A stretch of 64,000 nt of DNA from Aldehydirespirator sp965220645 (lineage in GTDB: Bacteria; Actinomycetota; Acidimicrobiia; Acidimicrobiales; Aldehydirespiratoraceae), in the NCBI GenBank assembly GCA_965220645.1, contig OZ244836.1, forward strand, positions 806,001 to 870,000, in the 5' to 3' direction. Shown here one piece after another: positions 1 through 9,481 of the stretch. The notes below the pieces were generated by a model that was not told where the DNA came from, ran no database searches, and was given only the letters and a program-made list of their open reading frames with translations. The position numbers and the translations under genes were made by a program. How positions within the stretch are numbered: the first letter of the stretch is position 1; every line of letters begins with the position of its first letter.

Positions 1-49
1 CCGAGGCGAGTGGATGCGCGTCATCTACTGCTGAACCAAGGAGACGTCT

Positions 50-3000
50 ATGCCCCCGAGCCCTCACCACAACACAGCCCGCCGGGCGGTGAAGGCTCGG
101 CCACAGCCAGCCGATGAGCGGCTGCCCCGCCGACGCGGCCTGCCCGAAGGCTTCTCGACCTTGAGACGCCGGCCGTGGCGCGTCCGCAGATGCGCACAGG
201 TCTTCCTCGCTGTCGCTATCGCTCTGTACGGCATCGTGGGGTTCCCCACACCCGACGACCCCGAGCCGCCGCAGGCGGCTGCCGACCCGCAAAGCGGGAT
301 CGTATGCGAGACCGTCTACTTCATGGGGACGCCAATTGAGAGATGTGCGTTCCTCGCACATATCCCGCACTCACACAACCCCCCGCCCACAGACGGCAAC
401 GGCGGTGGTGGCGGCGGCGGTGGCGGTGGCGGGGACCCGACCACGCCAGGGGGCGACCCCGTAAGTTGCGGCGCCAACCAGGAGCCAGCCCCCGGCGGCG
501 GCTGCATATACGTCTACGGAGATCCTTCAAGATGCGACGCCGCTGGCCTGGAGTACGACTCCGTATCGGAGCTGTGTATCGGTTCAGCGCCGGAGTGCGA
601 TCTCGATGAGAACCCCCAAGGCTGCGACGCCGACGCCGGACCTGGTCGCGGACGCGAGTGCAACGACCCCAGGGAAGCCGACTTCGGCGACGGCTGCGAG
701 GTTGTCTCGGACCCTGACGGCGACCGCAGCCAGCACTGCCCAGCCGGCCAGACCTTCTATTCGCAGATCGGGTGCTCGTACCCGTGTTCGTCGGGGCAGA
801 TACTCGTCAGCGGATCCTGCCACGCCGTCTCGCAGCGACCGCAACAGCCTGGAACCAACCCGCCGGCGCAGTGTCCGGTGGGGTATGGCGGCACGCCGCC
901 GAACTGCGTCGAGGGCACCCCTGAGATCGTTGTGCTCGACTCGACCGTTGACGAAAGCACCGGGACAGTCGATGTGATCGTCGCGTTGTCGCACCGCGGC
1001 ACCACCGACTCGACCGTCAACTTCACCACATCTGACGACACCGCCACCTCCGGTGCTGACTACACCTCGGTCACCCAATCTGTGACCGTCCCCGCGAACT
1101 CGCAGACAGCGACGGTGCCGGTCCCGATCATCGACGACACCGACGACGAGACCTACAGGGAGACATTCACCGTCACCATCTCGGGCGTTTCGGGTGGGGC
1201 CACGATGGGCACCAAGCCCTCCGGGGCCGTCACCATCCTCGACGACGACTACCCGCCGACGGTGAGCGTGACCGGCGGCGACACCATGGAGGGAGACACC
1301 AGCAGCGACGGGGCATATGTACGATTCGTGGTCAGTTTGGACCGGGCGGTGAGCAAGGACGTGACCGTCACGGTCAACACCGCTGACGGCACCGCCACCG
1401 CCGGCGATGATTACACCGCCCTCGTCGACGACACAGCCACCATCACAGCGGGCAACACCTCGGTGAGGGTCAACGTGTATGTCCTCGAAGACAGCACGGT
1501 TGAGCCAGACGAGACGTTCACCGTCACGCTCTCTGATCCCGTCAACGCCGTGGTCGGCCCATTCGGCACTGCTACAGGCACGATCCTCAACGACGACCCC
1601 AGCGGCTGGAACGGCGTTTGCAGCGTTGACCCAGTAACCGGTGACTACCGGTTAGCTGTCAGGGGAGGTTCTTATCCCACCAGCCTCCACGCCGAGCACA
1701 TCAGATGGGGGTGGCGCTGGACGGACCCGAATGGGGTGGCGGTCGTAACCGCAGACATCACCACGGGCGTCACCTACACCGCCACGCTGTACGAGTACTA
1801 CAGAGGTCGTGGATACTTCGGGTGGATCACTGCAAGCAGAAGCCGGGGGCTTACCGCCACCGCTGTATGCACGACACCGCCGCCAGAATGGCGGATCAGC
1901 GTGTCTGACTGGTCTGTGGACGAGGACGGCGGCTTCGCGTATGTCACGGTCAGCCTGAACGGGCCGTCAGTTGGCGTCCTGTGGCTATCAAGTGTGCCCA
2001 CTTTGCCCAAAGTCATTGTCACGCTCGACACCAGCGACGTCACCGCCACCGCCAGCGACGACTACGACGCGGTCACCGCCGAAACTGTCACCATCGAGGG
2101 CGGCCATCTGCAGGCGACGGTGAGGGTGCCGATCACCGACGACCTCGTGAGCGAACCTGACGAGACGTTCACAGCCACGATCTCCAACCCTCAAGGCGAA
2201 GTCTTCGTCAACTGTTTCTTCATGACATGCGGAACGCTTGAGACCCCCGACCCCGTGCTTGGCGACGACACGGCGACGGTGACGATCCTCGACAATGACA
2301 TTCCGCTGCCGCAGGCCACCATCTCGTCGGATGTTTCTGTTGATGAGGGCGCCGGTACCGCCGTCTTCACTGTCACCATCGACAAGGTGTGGACCTCCGA
2401 TGTGACCGTCGGTGTGGACACCCGCGACGGCACCGCCACCGCAGGCGACGACTACACCGCCCTTGCCGGCCAGGCCGTCACGATCGCCGTGGGGGACACC
2501 TCAGCGACCTTCTCTGTGAACATCACAGACGACACCGCCGACGAACCTGACGAGACGTTCGATGTCGTGTTGTCGTGGTCGACGAACGCCACATTGGGCG
2601 CACCGTCGTCGGCGACAGCCACCATCGCAGATGACGACGCTGCGCCTGTGGTGTCGGTGTCTGACGTCTCGTTCGATGAGGACTACTCCGTCGCGTTGAA
2701 CCCGCCGTTCGACATCGACGGCGACGGCATCTCCGACGACGAGTACATCTACACCCTGCCCGTCGACGTCACCGTCGAGCTGTCCAACCCTTCAGCACGC
2801 CAGGTGACCGTGCGGGCATCCACCACCGACGACACCGCCGTTGGCACAACCTCGTCGTGTCCCTCCGCATCTGCCAACACCGGCACTGCTGACTATCGCT
2901 CCGCCACACAGAACCTCACGTTCACGCCGGGAGAAACCCAAAAGACGTTCACCGTCCGAGGGTGCCCCGACATCGCCGACGAGGGCGACGAGACATTCTC

Positions 3001-3820
3001 AGTCGAGTTGTCCAACGCCGTGAACGCCACTTTGGGGACCGACGCCACCGGCACCATCCTCGACAACGACATCCCGCCGCCGGAGGTGTCCATCGCTGAC
3101 GCATCTGCCGACGAGGACAGCTCGGTCACCTTCGATCTGACCCTAGATGCGACGACGACCCGGGTGGTGACCGTAGTGGCCACCACCGCGCCATCCTCAC
3201 CGGTGTCGGCGGCCGGTGTTGCTGCATGTGTCGCTGCCGACGGCAGCGACGACTACGAGAGCGACATCTCGACCGTCACGTTCGCTGCGAACACCACGAC
3301 GGCCACATTCACCGTCACGCTCTGCGACGACACCGCGCACGAACCCGACGAGACATTCACCGTGACGCTGTCGTCGCCGACCAACGCTGCGCTGGGGATG
3401 CTATCCACCGCGACAGGGACCATCCTCGACGACGACGAGACCACTGTGAGTATCTCTGGTCCGTCCGTCGCCGTTGACGAGGACACGAGCGGTGTTCCGA
3501 ACTCTTTGACCTTCACCGTGACTCTCAATGTGGCGGGAGTGCAGACAGTGACCGTGAATGTTGCTACGTCGTCCGGTACCGCCACGGGTGGGACCTGCGG
3601 CTCGGCTGGTATTGACTTTGTCAGCCAGACGACGACGCTGACCTTCACCGCAGGCGACACCTCAGAGGACTTCACTGTCGCCACTTGCGCTGACACCGTT
3701 TCGAACGAGGGCACGGAGGACTTCACCGTGACGATCAGCGGCCCGACCAACGCGACGCTCGGGACGAGCAGCGCGACGGGCCAGATCGTTGACAACGACG
3801 GTCCGGCGATCTACCGGTGA
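50..3820 (+). CDS. Large exported Calx-beta repeat protein
   Basis: A 1256-residue surface or secreted protein. An AAGGAG ribosome site lies 7 bases before the ATG. The N-terminus is Arg-rich, followed by one hydrophobic segment at about residues 50-65, so it is probably exported or anchored. A Gly-rich run (about 118-130) and a Cys-rich stretch (about 138-290) follow. From about residue 290 to the end there are seven to eight Calx-beta-like units; each carries an ATAGDDY-like motif and ends in a D-D/N-D triplet such as VTILDDD or GTILDNDIP. Calx-beta domains bind calcium and serve in adhesion or matrix proteins; that role here is inferred. Its stop overlaps the start of the next small gene. 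Confidence 0.85.
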   Translation: MPPSPHHNTARRAVKARPQPADERLPRRRGLPEGFSTLRRRPWRVRRCAQVFLAVAIALYGIVGFPTPDDPEPPQAAADPQSGIVCETVYFMGTPIERCAFLAHIPHSHNPPPTDGNGGGGGGGGGGGDPTTPGGDPVSCGANQEPAPGGGCIYVYGDPSRCDAAGLEYDSVSELCIGSAPECDLDENPQGCDADAGPGRGRECNDPREADFGDGCEVVSDPDGDRSQHCPAGQTFYSQIGCSYPCSSGQILVSGSCHAVSQRPQQPGTNPPAQCPVGYGGTPPNCVEGTPEIVVLDSTVDESTGTVDVIVALSHRGTTDSTVNFTTSDDTATSGADYTSVTQSVTVPANSQTATVPVPIIDDTDDETYRETFTVTISGVSGGATMGTKPSGAVTILDDDYPPTVSVTGGDTMEGDTSSDGAYVRFVVSLDRAVSKDVTVTVNTADGTATAGDDYTALVDDTATITAGNTSVRVNVYVLEDSTVEPDETFTVTLSDPVNAVVGPFGTATGTILNDDPSGWNGVCSVDPVTGDYRLAVRGGSYPTSLHAEHIRWGWRWTDPNGVAVVTADITTGVTYTATLYEYYRGRGYFGWITASRSRGLTATAVCTTPPPEWRISVSDWSVDEDGGFAYVTVSLNGPSVGVLWLSSVPTLPKVIVTLDTSDVTATASDDYDAVTAETVTIEGGHLQATVRVPITDDLVSEPDETFTATISNPQGEVFVNCFFMTCGTLETPDPVLGDDTATVTILDNDIPLPQATISSDVSVDEGAGTAVFTVTIDKVWTSDVTVGVDTRDGTATAGDDYTALAGQAVTIAVGDTSATFSVNITDDTADEPDETFDVVLSWSTNATLGAPSSATATIADDDAAPVVSVSDVSFDEDYSVALNPPFDIDGDGISDDEYIYTLPVDVTVELSNPSARQVTVRASTTDDTAVGTTSSCPSASANTGTADYRSATQNLTFTPGETQKTFTVRGCPDIADEGDETFSVELSNAVNATLGTDATGTILDNDIPPPEVSIADASADEDSSVTFDLTLDATTTRVVTVVATTAPSSPVSAAGVAACVAADGSDDYESDISTVTFAANTTTATFTVTLCDDTAHEPDETFTVTLSSPTNAALGMLSTATGTILDDDETTVSISGPSVAVDEDTSGVPNSLTFTVTLNVAGVQTVTVNVATSSGTATGGTCGSAGIDFVSQTTTLTFTAGDTSEDFTVATCADTVSNEGTEDFTVTISGPTNATLGTSSATGQIVDNDGPAIYR

Positions 3821-4137
3821 GCACCCCGGAGGCGCTGTCGCCCTCAGGCAGCGGGTGGCGTCCGCCCATGGCCCCCGCCCAGCGTGAGGCTTGGGCCGCG
3901 CGGCTGGCCGACTCCACCGAGGCGGTGCAGCGCGCCGTCGCCGTGCTCGAGAGCGACATCGACGAAGCGCTGCACGACGGCTGTCACCTCACATGGATCG
4001 CGGCAATCACGGGAGTCCACTTCCAAGTGATCCAGCGCATCCGCGACGTCGGTAGGGCGCGGTCGTGGCGACACCCGCGGCGGGAACCGTCCCCGCGGCG
4101 AACTCACCGCCCCGACACGCTCAACGAGAAGGTGTGA
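3817..4137 (+). CDS. Small HTH-like protein coupled to the Calx-beta gene
   Basis: A 106-residue protein starting with GTG inside the upstream stop (GTGA overlap), which suggests translational coupling. Residues about 60-90 (WIAAITGVHFQVIQRIRD) look like a helix-turn-helix of the kind found in small phage or plasmid proteins; the rest is basic and Pro/Arg-rich. I do not recognise the family. It could be a DNA-binding regulator or a tail of the upstream unit. Confidence 0.6.
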   Translation: MSTPEALSPSGSGWRPPMAPAQREAWAARLADSTEAVQRAVAVLESDIDEALHDGCHLTWIAAITGVHFQVIQRIRDVGRARSWRHPRREPSPRRTHRPDTLNEKV

Positions 4138-4245
4138 CATCTACTCTCGCAGTTCAGCGGTCAGATACGATGAGCAGTCGACAACAAGTCCAACGCCCCG
4201 GAGCTTGGAACTCTGGGGTGCCTCCGAACAGATTGGAGCCGATCT

Positions 4246-4461
4246 GTGTTCGCAGATGACGCCCTCGTCTACCAACCGCCGAGTGTCGGGATCACATCGG
4301 CCAGGTTGGAGATGCTGCGAGCCGGGCAAGCCCTCCGGCGTCACAGCGTGCGCACCCCCGACGGCTGGAAGTGCCGGATTCCGGTGCATTTGGAGTATCG
4401 GCCGTTGGAGCGAACAACCGTTGTGCAGTTCGGGCTGTCGGTGCATGTCATAGACCGCTGA
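4246..4461 (+). CDS. Small hypothetical protein
   Basis: A 71-residue ORF with a GTG start and a GGAG sequence about 8 bases upstream. Contains VRTPDGWKCRIPVHLEYRPL and a C-terminal beta-rich stretch. No family recognised. Its composition looks protein-like and no better frame is open here, but the evidence for expression is thin. Confidence 0.4.
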   Translation: MFADDALVYQPPSVGITSARLEMLRAGQALRRHSVRTPDGWKCRIPVHLEYRPLERTTVVQFGLSVHVIDR

Positions 4462-4682
4462 CATTGAATCTGCCCGGGTGACCTCACGTTTGGCTAGCCG
4501 CGCTAATAGTCACCGAGACTTCCCCGCGGCACGGCACCGGCGCACATACGCACACGGATGAGCGAGACCTTGGGTTGCTCAGGGTCGGCAGCGGCGACGG
4601 CCGCCCGCACCAGGACGCCGTCGTCGGGCGTGGGAGCTAGATTCGCCGAGTCGGGACTCGGGCAAGAGGAGGGCTATCGGCG

Positions 4683-5177
4683 ATGGGGAAGCGGTCAATG
4701 AGGAGAGCTGCGCGCGCCGGGGCGGCCGTAGCCGTCGTTGGAGAGGCTGCGGAGCGGGCGAAGAGGGCCGCCCGATCGTCGGGGTCGGCGGTCGCTGCGG
4801 CCGGTGCTTCCACGGGCGCCGCGGCCAAGCGCATTGCTGAGTCGTCCGGCTCTGCGGTCGCGGCTGCCGGAGCGTCCACGGGACGCGCTGCCAAGCAGTT
4901 CGGCAAAAGGGTGGGCAGCGGAGCGGCTGCGACTGTACGTACCGCGGCCAGCAGCGAAGATGCAGTGTGGGCAACCGATGAACCGGAAGGCGGCAGAGCC
5001 GATGAGGGCCCGCAGTCGCAAGATGACCCATTGAAGACGCTGAAGAAGGAGGCGGCTCGCGCCCAGCAGGCGAAAGGTGGCTGCCGTCAGGGCGGCGTTC
5101 AGATCAGGAGTCGAGGTGCCCGAGATCGCCCGGTCCGTGGGAGAGCGTCGCAACACGGTCAAGCAGTGGCTCGCTAA
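4683..5177 (+). CDS. Ala-rich repeat protein, C-terminus probably frameshifted
   Basis: ATG preceded by a strong AGGAGG site. The N-terminal two thirds are Ala/Ser-rich with three near-repeats of SSGSAVAAAGASTG (about residues 32-75), then an acidic stretch. From about residue 120 the frame reads Arg/Gly-rich sequence typical of an out-of-frame read. In the +1 frame the same DNA (5044-5184) encodes a convincing helix-turn-helix (see the next entry). I infer that the native protein was Ala-rich plus HTH and that a one-base indel lies between about 5041 and 5080. No family recognised. Confidence 0.5.
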   Translation: MGKRSMRRAARAGAAVAVVGEAAERAKRAARSSGSAVAAAGASTGAAAKRIAESSGSAVAAAGASTGRAAKQFGKRVGSGAAATVRTAASSEDAVWATDEPEGGRADEGPQSQDDPLKTLKKEAARAQQAKGGCRQGGVQIRSRGARDRPVRGRASQHGQAVAR

Positions 5178-5184
5178 CGGGTGA
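5044..5184 (+). pseudogene. HTH domain left in the +1 frame
   Basis: Read from 5044, this frame gives RRKVAAVRAAFRSGVEVPEI followed by ARSVGERRNTVKQWLANG and a TGA stop at 5182-5184. The pattern (helix, short turn, recognition helix with NTVKQWL) is a homeodomain-like helix-turn-helix. There is no ATG; a GTG at 5077 could start a 35-residue peptide. More likely it is the C-terminal DNA-binding part of the Ala-rich gene, displaced by a frameshift. Confidence 0.5.
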
Positions 5185-5344
5185 GTCCACAGTCTTCCCG
5201 GGCGTCGCTCTTGTGTCGCCCCAACGCTGGTGTGTCTTCTGGAGTACTTCCCCGTCGGCTCTATAGCAGCAGAAGTGGCCGCGTCTGAGACTGTAAGGAC
5301 AATCTGATCTCCAATTGGGCGTTGGTTGTCTGTACGGTGAGTGT

Positions 5345-6619
5345 GTGGGGCGGTTGGTTGAGAGGTTCTGGGACGCGGCGTCGCGTGTGTCGCGTGATGT
5401 TGCGCCGGGGGATCCGCCGGCAGGGAATTTCGGCGCGTTCGTACCGCACCCGGTCGCGGGGTGGTCGCCACTGCTGGACGCGAGAACCTGGCAGACGGCC
5501 CGCCGAGCCGAGGACGTAGCAGCCGAAGTGTGCGCGGCTCTCGCTCCGGGCGACGTCGGGGCGCGCTGGATGGCGTTGCGGCTGGAGAGTTCGGCGTCAA
5601 GCCGTATTGAGGGCATAGGCGCACTCGACAGCGACACAGCGCGCGCCGAGGCCCAGCCTGAGCGCATCGCACGCGCCGACTGGTCTGTGCGGGCGGTGAT
5701 CGGCAACATCGCCGCTACCGAACAGGCCATGCAGCTGGGCGCCTCCGGTGCGCCTGTGACCGTGGCCGACATCTGTTCGATACATCGCGCCCTGATGGGA
5801 GACGACGCCATCGCGGGGCGGCTGCGCACCGGCCAGAACTGGATCGGGACGAGGTACTCGACTCCGCCGAGCGCGGTGTTCGTGCCGCCTCCCCCACAGT
5901 TGGTGCCTGAGCTGCTCGATGATCTCGTCGCGTCCATCAACGAACCGGGCCTGCCGCCTGTGGTTCACGCCGCGGTTGTGCATGCTCAGTTCGAGGCGAT
6001 CCACCCATTCGATGATGGCAACGGCCGCACCGGCCGGGCCCTGATTCTGCTGATGCTGGCCCGAAGCGGCCTCACGAAGTCGCTGGTGCTGCCCATCAGC
6101 GCCACCCTCGCGCAAGCACAAGAACCCCATGTGCGCACCCTCAACTACCTCGAGGACCTAAACCGCGCCCACAGAGTCTGCAGCGCCGACGGCATCGAGC
6201 GCTCTGAGGCTCTCAACGACTGGATCACTCTGCTCTCTGCTGCTGTCGACAACGCTGCCATACACGTATCGGCCATGAGCCATGAGGTCGCTGAGATCAA
6301 GCAGAACTGGCGCGATCTGCTCAGATGCCAGGGCACCGCCGAATCCAACACCGCCATGGACCTCATCGACGTGCTGCCCACACAGCCAGTCGTCAGCGTC
6401 AACAGTGCTGGGGACCTGCTGGGCGCCGACAGCCGCACCGCCAGACGTGCCGTCCAGCGCCTCAGCGACATCGGAATCCTCACCCAGGCCAACGACGGCA
6501 AGCGCAACCGGCTCTATGAAGCCACCGACATCACCGACACCCTCGCAGAGTTCACCTTCATCAACCCCGGCAGCGGCAGAGAACGCCGCCAACACCGCAC
6601 CCCCGCCCCAGCCGAGTGA
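5345..6619 (+). CDS. Fic family protein with C-terminal winged HTH
   Basis: A Fic/DOC-type enzyme, which in known members transfers AMP from ATP to target proteins. The active-site loop HPFDDGNGRTGR is complete (about residue 220 from this start), with catalytic His and the phosphate-binding GNGR. A SSRIEG motif about 135 residues upstream matches the (S/T)xxxE(G/N) inhibitory helix of class II Fic proteins, so activity is probably self-restrained. The last 80 residues form a winged helix (SRTARRAVQRLSDIGIL), common in Fic regulators. A TTG at 5315 is an alternative start; neither has a strong ribosome site. No antitoxin gene is adjacent. Confidence 0.88.
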   Translation: MGRLVERFWDAASRVSRDVAPGDPPAGNFGAFVPHPVAGWSPLLDARTWQTARRAEDVAAEVCAALAPGDVGARWMALRLESSASSRIEGIGALDSDTARAEAQPERIARADWSVRAVIGNIAATEQAMQLGASGAPVTVADICSIHRALMGDDAIAGRLRTGQNWIGTRYSTPPSAVFVPPPPQLVPELLDDLVASINEPGLPPVVHAAVVHAQFEAIHPFDDGNGRTGRALILLMLARSGLTKSLVLPISATLAQAQEPHVRTLNYLEDLNRAHRVCSADGIERSEALNDWITLLSAAVDNAAIHVSAMSHEVAEIKQNWRDLLRCQGTAESNTAMDLIDVLPTQPVVSVNSAGDLLGADSRTARRAVQRLSDIGILTQANDGKRNRLYEATDITDTLAEFTFINPGSGRERRQHRTPAPAE

Positions 6620-6844
6620 CCTGAAGCAGCCAACCGCAAGAAGTCCTGTCTCAAGAATCGAATCTCTTGTCGGGCCGGTCTTCCGGGCTGAACTGCCTAC
6701 CAGAGGGTCCTCTCGGGCGGCGACGAAGCGGCACAAAGAGCATGCCGCCGCTCCGGCCAATCCAACAGGTTGTGTACTGCTGGCCGGTATCGCTCCGCTC
6801 TAGTACTCGAGCCTCAGTCACGGCGGCTCCTAGCGAGGTTCGGG

Positions 6845-7897
6845 TCACCGAATTCGAAGAATCTCATCCAACTGCGCGACATCGGACTTCACACGATTGA
6901 AGTGACCCTCCAGCACGCTTGCCACCCCCCTTCGATCGTCGGGGGTGGGGTCAAGGGTCTCCAGCCGCTCGATTGCCTGTCCCAGGCACGCGCTCGCGTC
7001 CTTGACGAGCTGCAGGATTTCCCAAGAGGCGTCTTGCAACTCGCGGTCACGCCTGTCGTCGCTATCCACATCCGCGGCACTGCCATGCACACGCTGCTTG
7101 GGTGTGACTGATTGTTGGAGGCGCCTAGCCGCCCATTCGACGATCCGTTCCCGGGTTCGCTGACCGCAGCGTTGGAGATTCCAGTTCCATCCGAGGATCG
7201 TTACGGGTCGATCCAGTCTGATACGTCCAAGTGAATTGCGGGTCACCGACCAGCATTGACTCTTCCCGCCAGCGGAGTCCCATGTGGTTTCGTCATCGAA
7301 CTCTGACAGCCTGACTCCTGTGGCGCGTTCAAGGCCACGGATAACGCTGATTCCGTTGAGCAACAGGACTTCGAACTGTGCAGACGAGAGCAAGGCTGCA
7401 AGGGTTCGCTCACCGCACTCCGAGAGAGCTTGCTGCTCGGGCGGAACGAGCTTGCGCCATGTCTCTCTGGTCGCCCATGGCGCGAGATCTATGTGGCAGG
7501 CGCCGCCGTCGCTCAGCGTGCCCCGCCCAGCTTCTTCGAATATCTCCTTCAGTGGATCAAACCACCTGTCGTAGGGATTCACGCCGAAGTAGTCGCTGCA
7601 CGCCCATGCAACCGCTGAGCATTCCGCTGGACCGGCGACGCTCCAGTCCTGTAGTCCAAGAGAGTCCAGCGTCGCCAAGCGTCGTTCGTCATCTCCCAGA
7701 GGCTTGCCTGCCCTATTGCAGAACTCCTGGTCGCTGGGGTTCAGCCCCACGGACGCCACCCGCGCCTGCTCGGCGCGGCCAAAGAACGGCACCGGGCATG
7801 CCCACTCGATGACGGACGGGAAGTTCTGAGGCCTGCGTCGGAGCGAGCTGACTGCTGTCTCGATCACATGAGTCAATGAATGCAACGGTTCAGTCAT
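6845..7897 (-). CDS. Uracil-DNA-glycosylase-superfamily-like protein
   Basis: A 350-residue protein. The start is ATG at 7895-7897, preceded by GGGGA and overlapping the stop of the upstream DUF4238-like gene by one base (TGATG), so translation is likely coupled. The segment CPVPFFGRAEQARVASVGLNP is the GxNP-type first motif of UDG-fold proteins, and LLLNGISVI fits the later strand/motif. The C-terminal about 100 residues are helical and charged. Enzyme activity on uracil in DNA is not established for this subgroup; the fold call is by motif only. Together with DUF4238 it may form a defence-type pair. Confidence 0.5.
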   Translation of the reverse strand: MTEPLHSLTHVIETAVSSLRRRPQNFPSVIEWACPVPFFGRAEQARVASVGLNPSDQEFCNRAGKPLGDDERRLATLDSLGLQDWSVAGPAECSAVAWACSDYFGVNPYDRWFDPLKEIFEEAGRGTLSDGGACHIDLAPWATRETWRKLVPPEQQALSECGERTLAALLSSAQFEVLLLNGISVIRGLERATGVRLSEFDDETTWDSAGGKSQCWSVTRNSLGRIRLDRPVTILGWNWNLQRCGQRTRERIVEWAARRLQQSVTPKQRVHGSAADVDSDDRRDRELQDASWEILQLVKDASACLGQAIERLETLDPTPDDRRGVASVLEGHFNRVKSDVAQLDEILRIR

Positions 7898-8740
7898 CAC
7901 GAGTCCCCAGTTGCCCAGACAGCGGCTGGCAGTCCGTTGCCTGGCGGCGGGGGTAGCGGATTCCCGGCGTCGTCGTGACCCCAGCTTCCTGTGACCCTGC
8001 TTGCGATTCTGTCTACTAGGGCGGGCGGTGCCTGTCGCGTGCACGCGACTGTGCGCATCGCCCTGTCGCATTGAATGTCGTTCAGCGCTTCCACGTGCTG
8101 CTCCTCGATGGTGTCGACGCCGTTGAGGAACGGACTGCTCGACAACATGGCGCACAGTGTCGGCCCTAGTGGCATTGCGAGCATCGTGCCCGGCCCGAGC
8201 GGGGCCTTGTTTGCGCCCAAACCGACCAGAGGGCTTCCGTCGGCCGCGGAGCGGGTGGTGAAGGCTGGTGCGTCGCCCAGCACGAACTCACACCCTGCGG
8301 GCGCGACTGCTACCTCCAGTGAATGCTGCTCGCACTCGACCAGCGCTTTCCCATACAACCAGGCTAACCGATCCGCATGGCCATGCGCCACGTGCTGCTC
8401 GAAAGTCTCACGCGCACGCTCCGCGTAGATCCGCCGCGGCAGGAGTGGTCCGCCCGACCGGAGTTCGGATTCTTGCCACAACCACACCGTCACCGGATCG
8501 TTGGCGGCGGCCACGCCTTGCTGCGCGGCTGTTTCATGGGCACATAACGATCCTTCAAGTCCGCGAACGAGATGGACCACCATGAGTCGCCGCACAGCAC
8601 CGCCCCCCGCTGCTCGCTGGCGTTCGTCGTCTTCGATGATGTCGCGGGCATTGCTTTCCTTGAGCAGCTCTCCCGCGTCGGATTCTGCGGACCCCCAGAC
8701 CTGCTCTAGCGACGCGTCGCAGATATCGCGAGCCTGTAGT
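7897..8740 (-). pseudogene. DUF4238-like protein, 5' end missing
   Basis: Codons from about 8739 down to the stop at 7897 read as a DUF4238-type protein: an Arg/Glu-rich helical core followed by the typical late motif (EFVLGDAPAFTT, then a fMPLGP-like strand and the HVEALNDIQ helix). The family normally begins with a HHxPxxYL segment about 100 residues upstream; here the frame upstream of 8740 gives only low-complexity Arg/Gly sequence, antisense to another coding fragment. I infer a truncation at about 8740. It runs TGATG into the UDG-like gene. DUF4238 proteins are often seen in mobile or defence regions; their function is unknown. Confidence 0.5.
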
Positions 8741-8741
8741 C

Positions 8742-8993
8742 CTGCCAGACGACTGGACCGGCACCCCCATCGACGCTGACGAGGAGCCCCTCCCGCCGCT
8801 CCATTTTGTCCACAGCGGCATCGACCACGGCGAACTCGCCCACGCCGTCGCATCAATCGTCGGCGCTGCCGCACCGTCATCGACGATCGCTGGCCGTGTT
8901 CTCGACGCGGCCCGAAGTCTCGGCCTTGGAGACAACGCCACTGTCGCTGCCGCGGTGATGTCCACAGCCTCTGTCGACCTCATTGAGAACTAG
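8742..8993 (+). pseudogene. C-terminal fragment of an unidentified gene
   Basis: An open frame with protein-like composition (LPDDWTGTPIDADEEPLPPL, then a helical stretch ending SVDLIEN) and a TAG stop at 8991-8993. There is no usable start codon upstream, and it begins exactly where the oppositely oriented DUF4238-like gene is cut, so both look like halves left by a recombination at about 8740. Family unknown. Confidence 0.4.
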
Positions 8994-9004
8994 GGGTCAG
9001 AGTC

Positions 9005-9481
9005 GTGCGCCGCCTGATCCGTAACACCGAGGGCGAACCGCGGCCGCTGATCATGCATCGGCGGCTGTACCGGCTGCGCGCCTTGGATCAGCGGGTGCGT
9101 CTCGCTGTCTGCAAGGCGATGGGCTGGGAATATCGCAGGCCGCGGTACTTGGCCCCGCAGCGCACCCCCGAGCAGGATGCGGAGACACGTTTAGCCATCG
9201 AGGCTTTCGTGGGCCAGCGCTCGCCTGATCCGCGACTCGTGCGCTACTTCAGCGAGCGCACGAGGCTGATGCAACTTGCGGACCCAATGGTGTCTGACGA
9301 CGCCAAGAGGCGATTGGATGCCGAGGGGCCACGGTGCTCGCCAGCAGACGAGGCACATGCCCTCAGCATTTGCGAACCAGGGCTCCACTGGACCGCCCAT
9401 CCCGAAGCTCAGGCCGCTTTGGCCCGCATCAAGCAGGAGGCCGAGTTGACCGCTGCGCGGCTTGCAGCGTCATCGTCCTAG
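9005..9481 (+). CDS. Small protein, paralogue of the gene at 10430
   Basis: A 158-residue protein with a GTG start. It shares the opening MRRLIRN-xx-GEPRPLIMH, the middle RSPxPxxxRY and the GPxCSPxDEA motif with the 132-residue product at 10430, so the two are paralogues flanking the metallophosphoesterase. The N-terminus is very basic. No known family recognised; a nucleic-acid-binding or phage-related role is only a guess. Confidence 0.6.
   Translation: MRRLIRNTEGEPRPLIMHRRLYRLRALDQRVRLAVCKAMGWEYRRPRYLAPQRTPEQDAETRLAIEAFVGQRSPDPRLVRYFSERTRLMQLADPMVSDDAKRRLDAEGPRCSPADEAHALSICEPGLHWTAHPEAQAALARIKQEAELTAARLAASSS

Noticed and set aside
2..34. End of an upstream gene (frame ending MRVIYC, TGA at 32-34)
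   Set aside because: Only ten codons are visible, too little to support a call.
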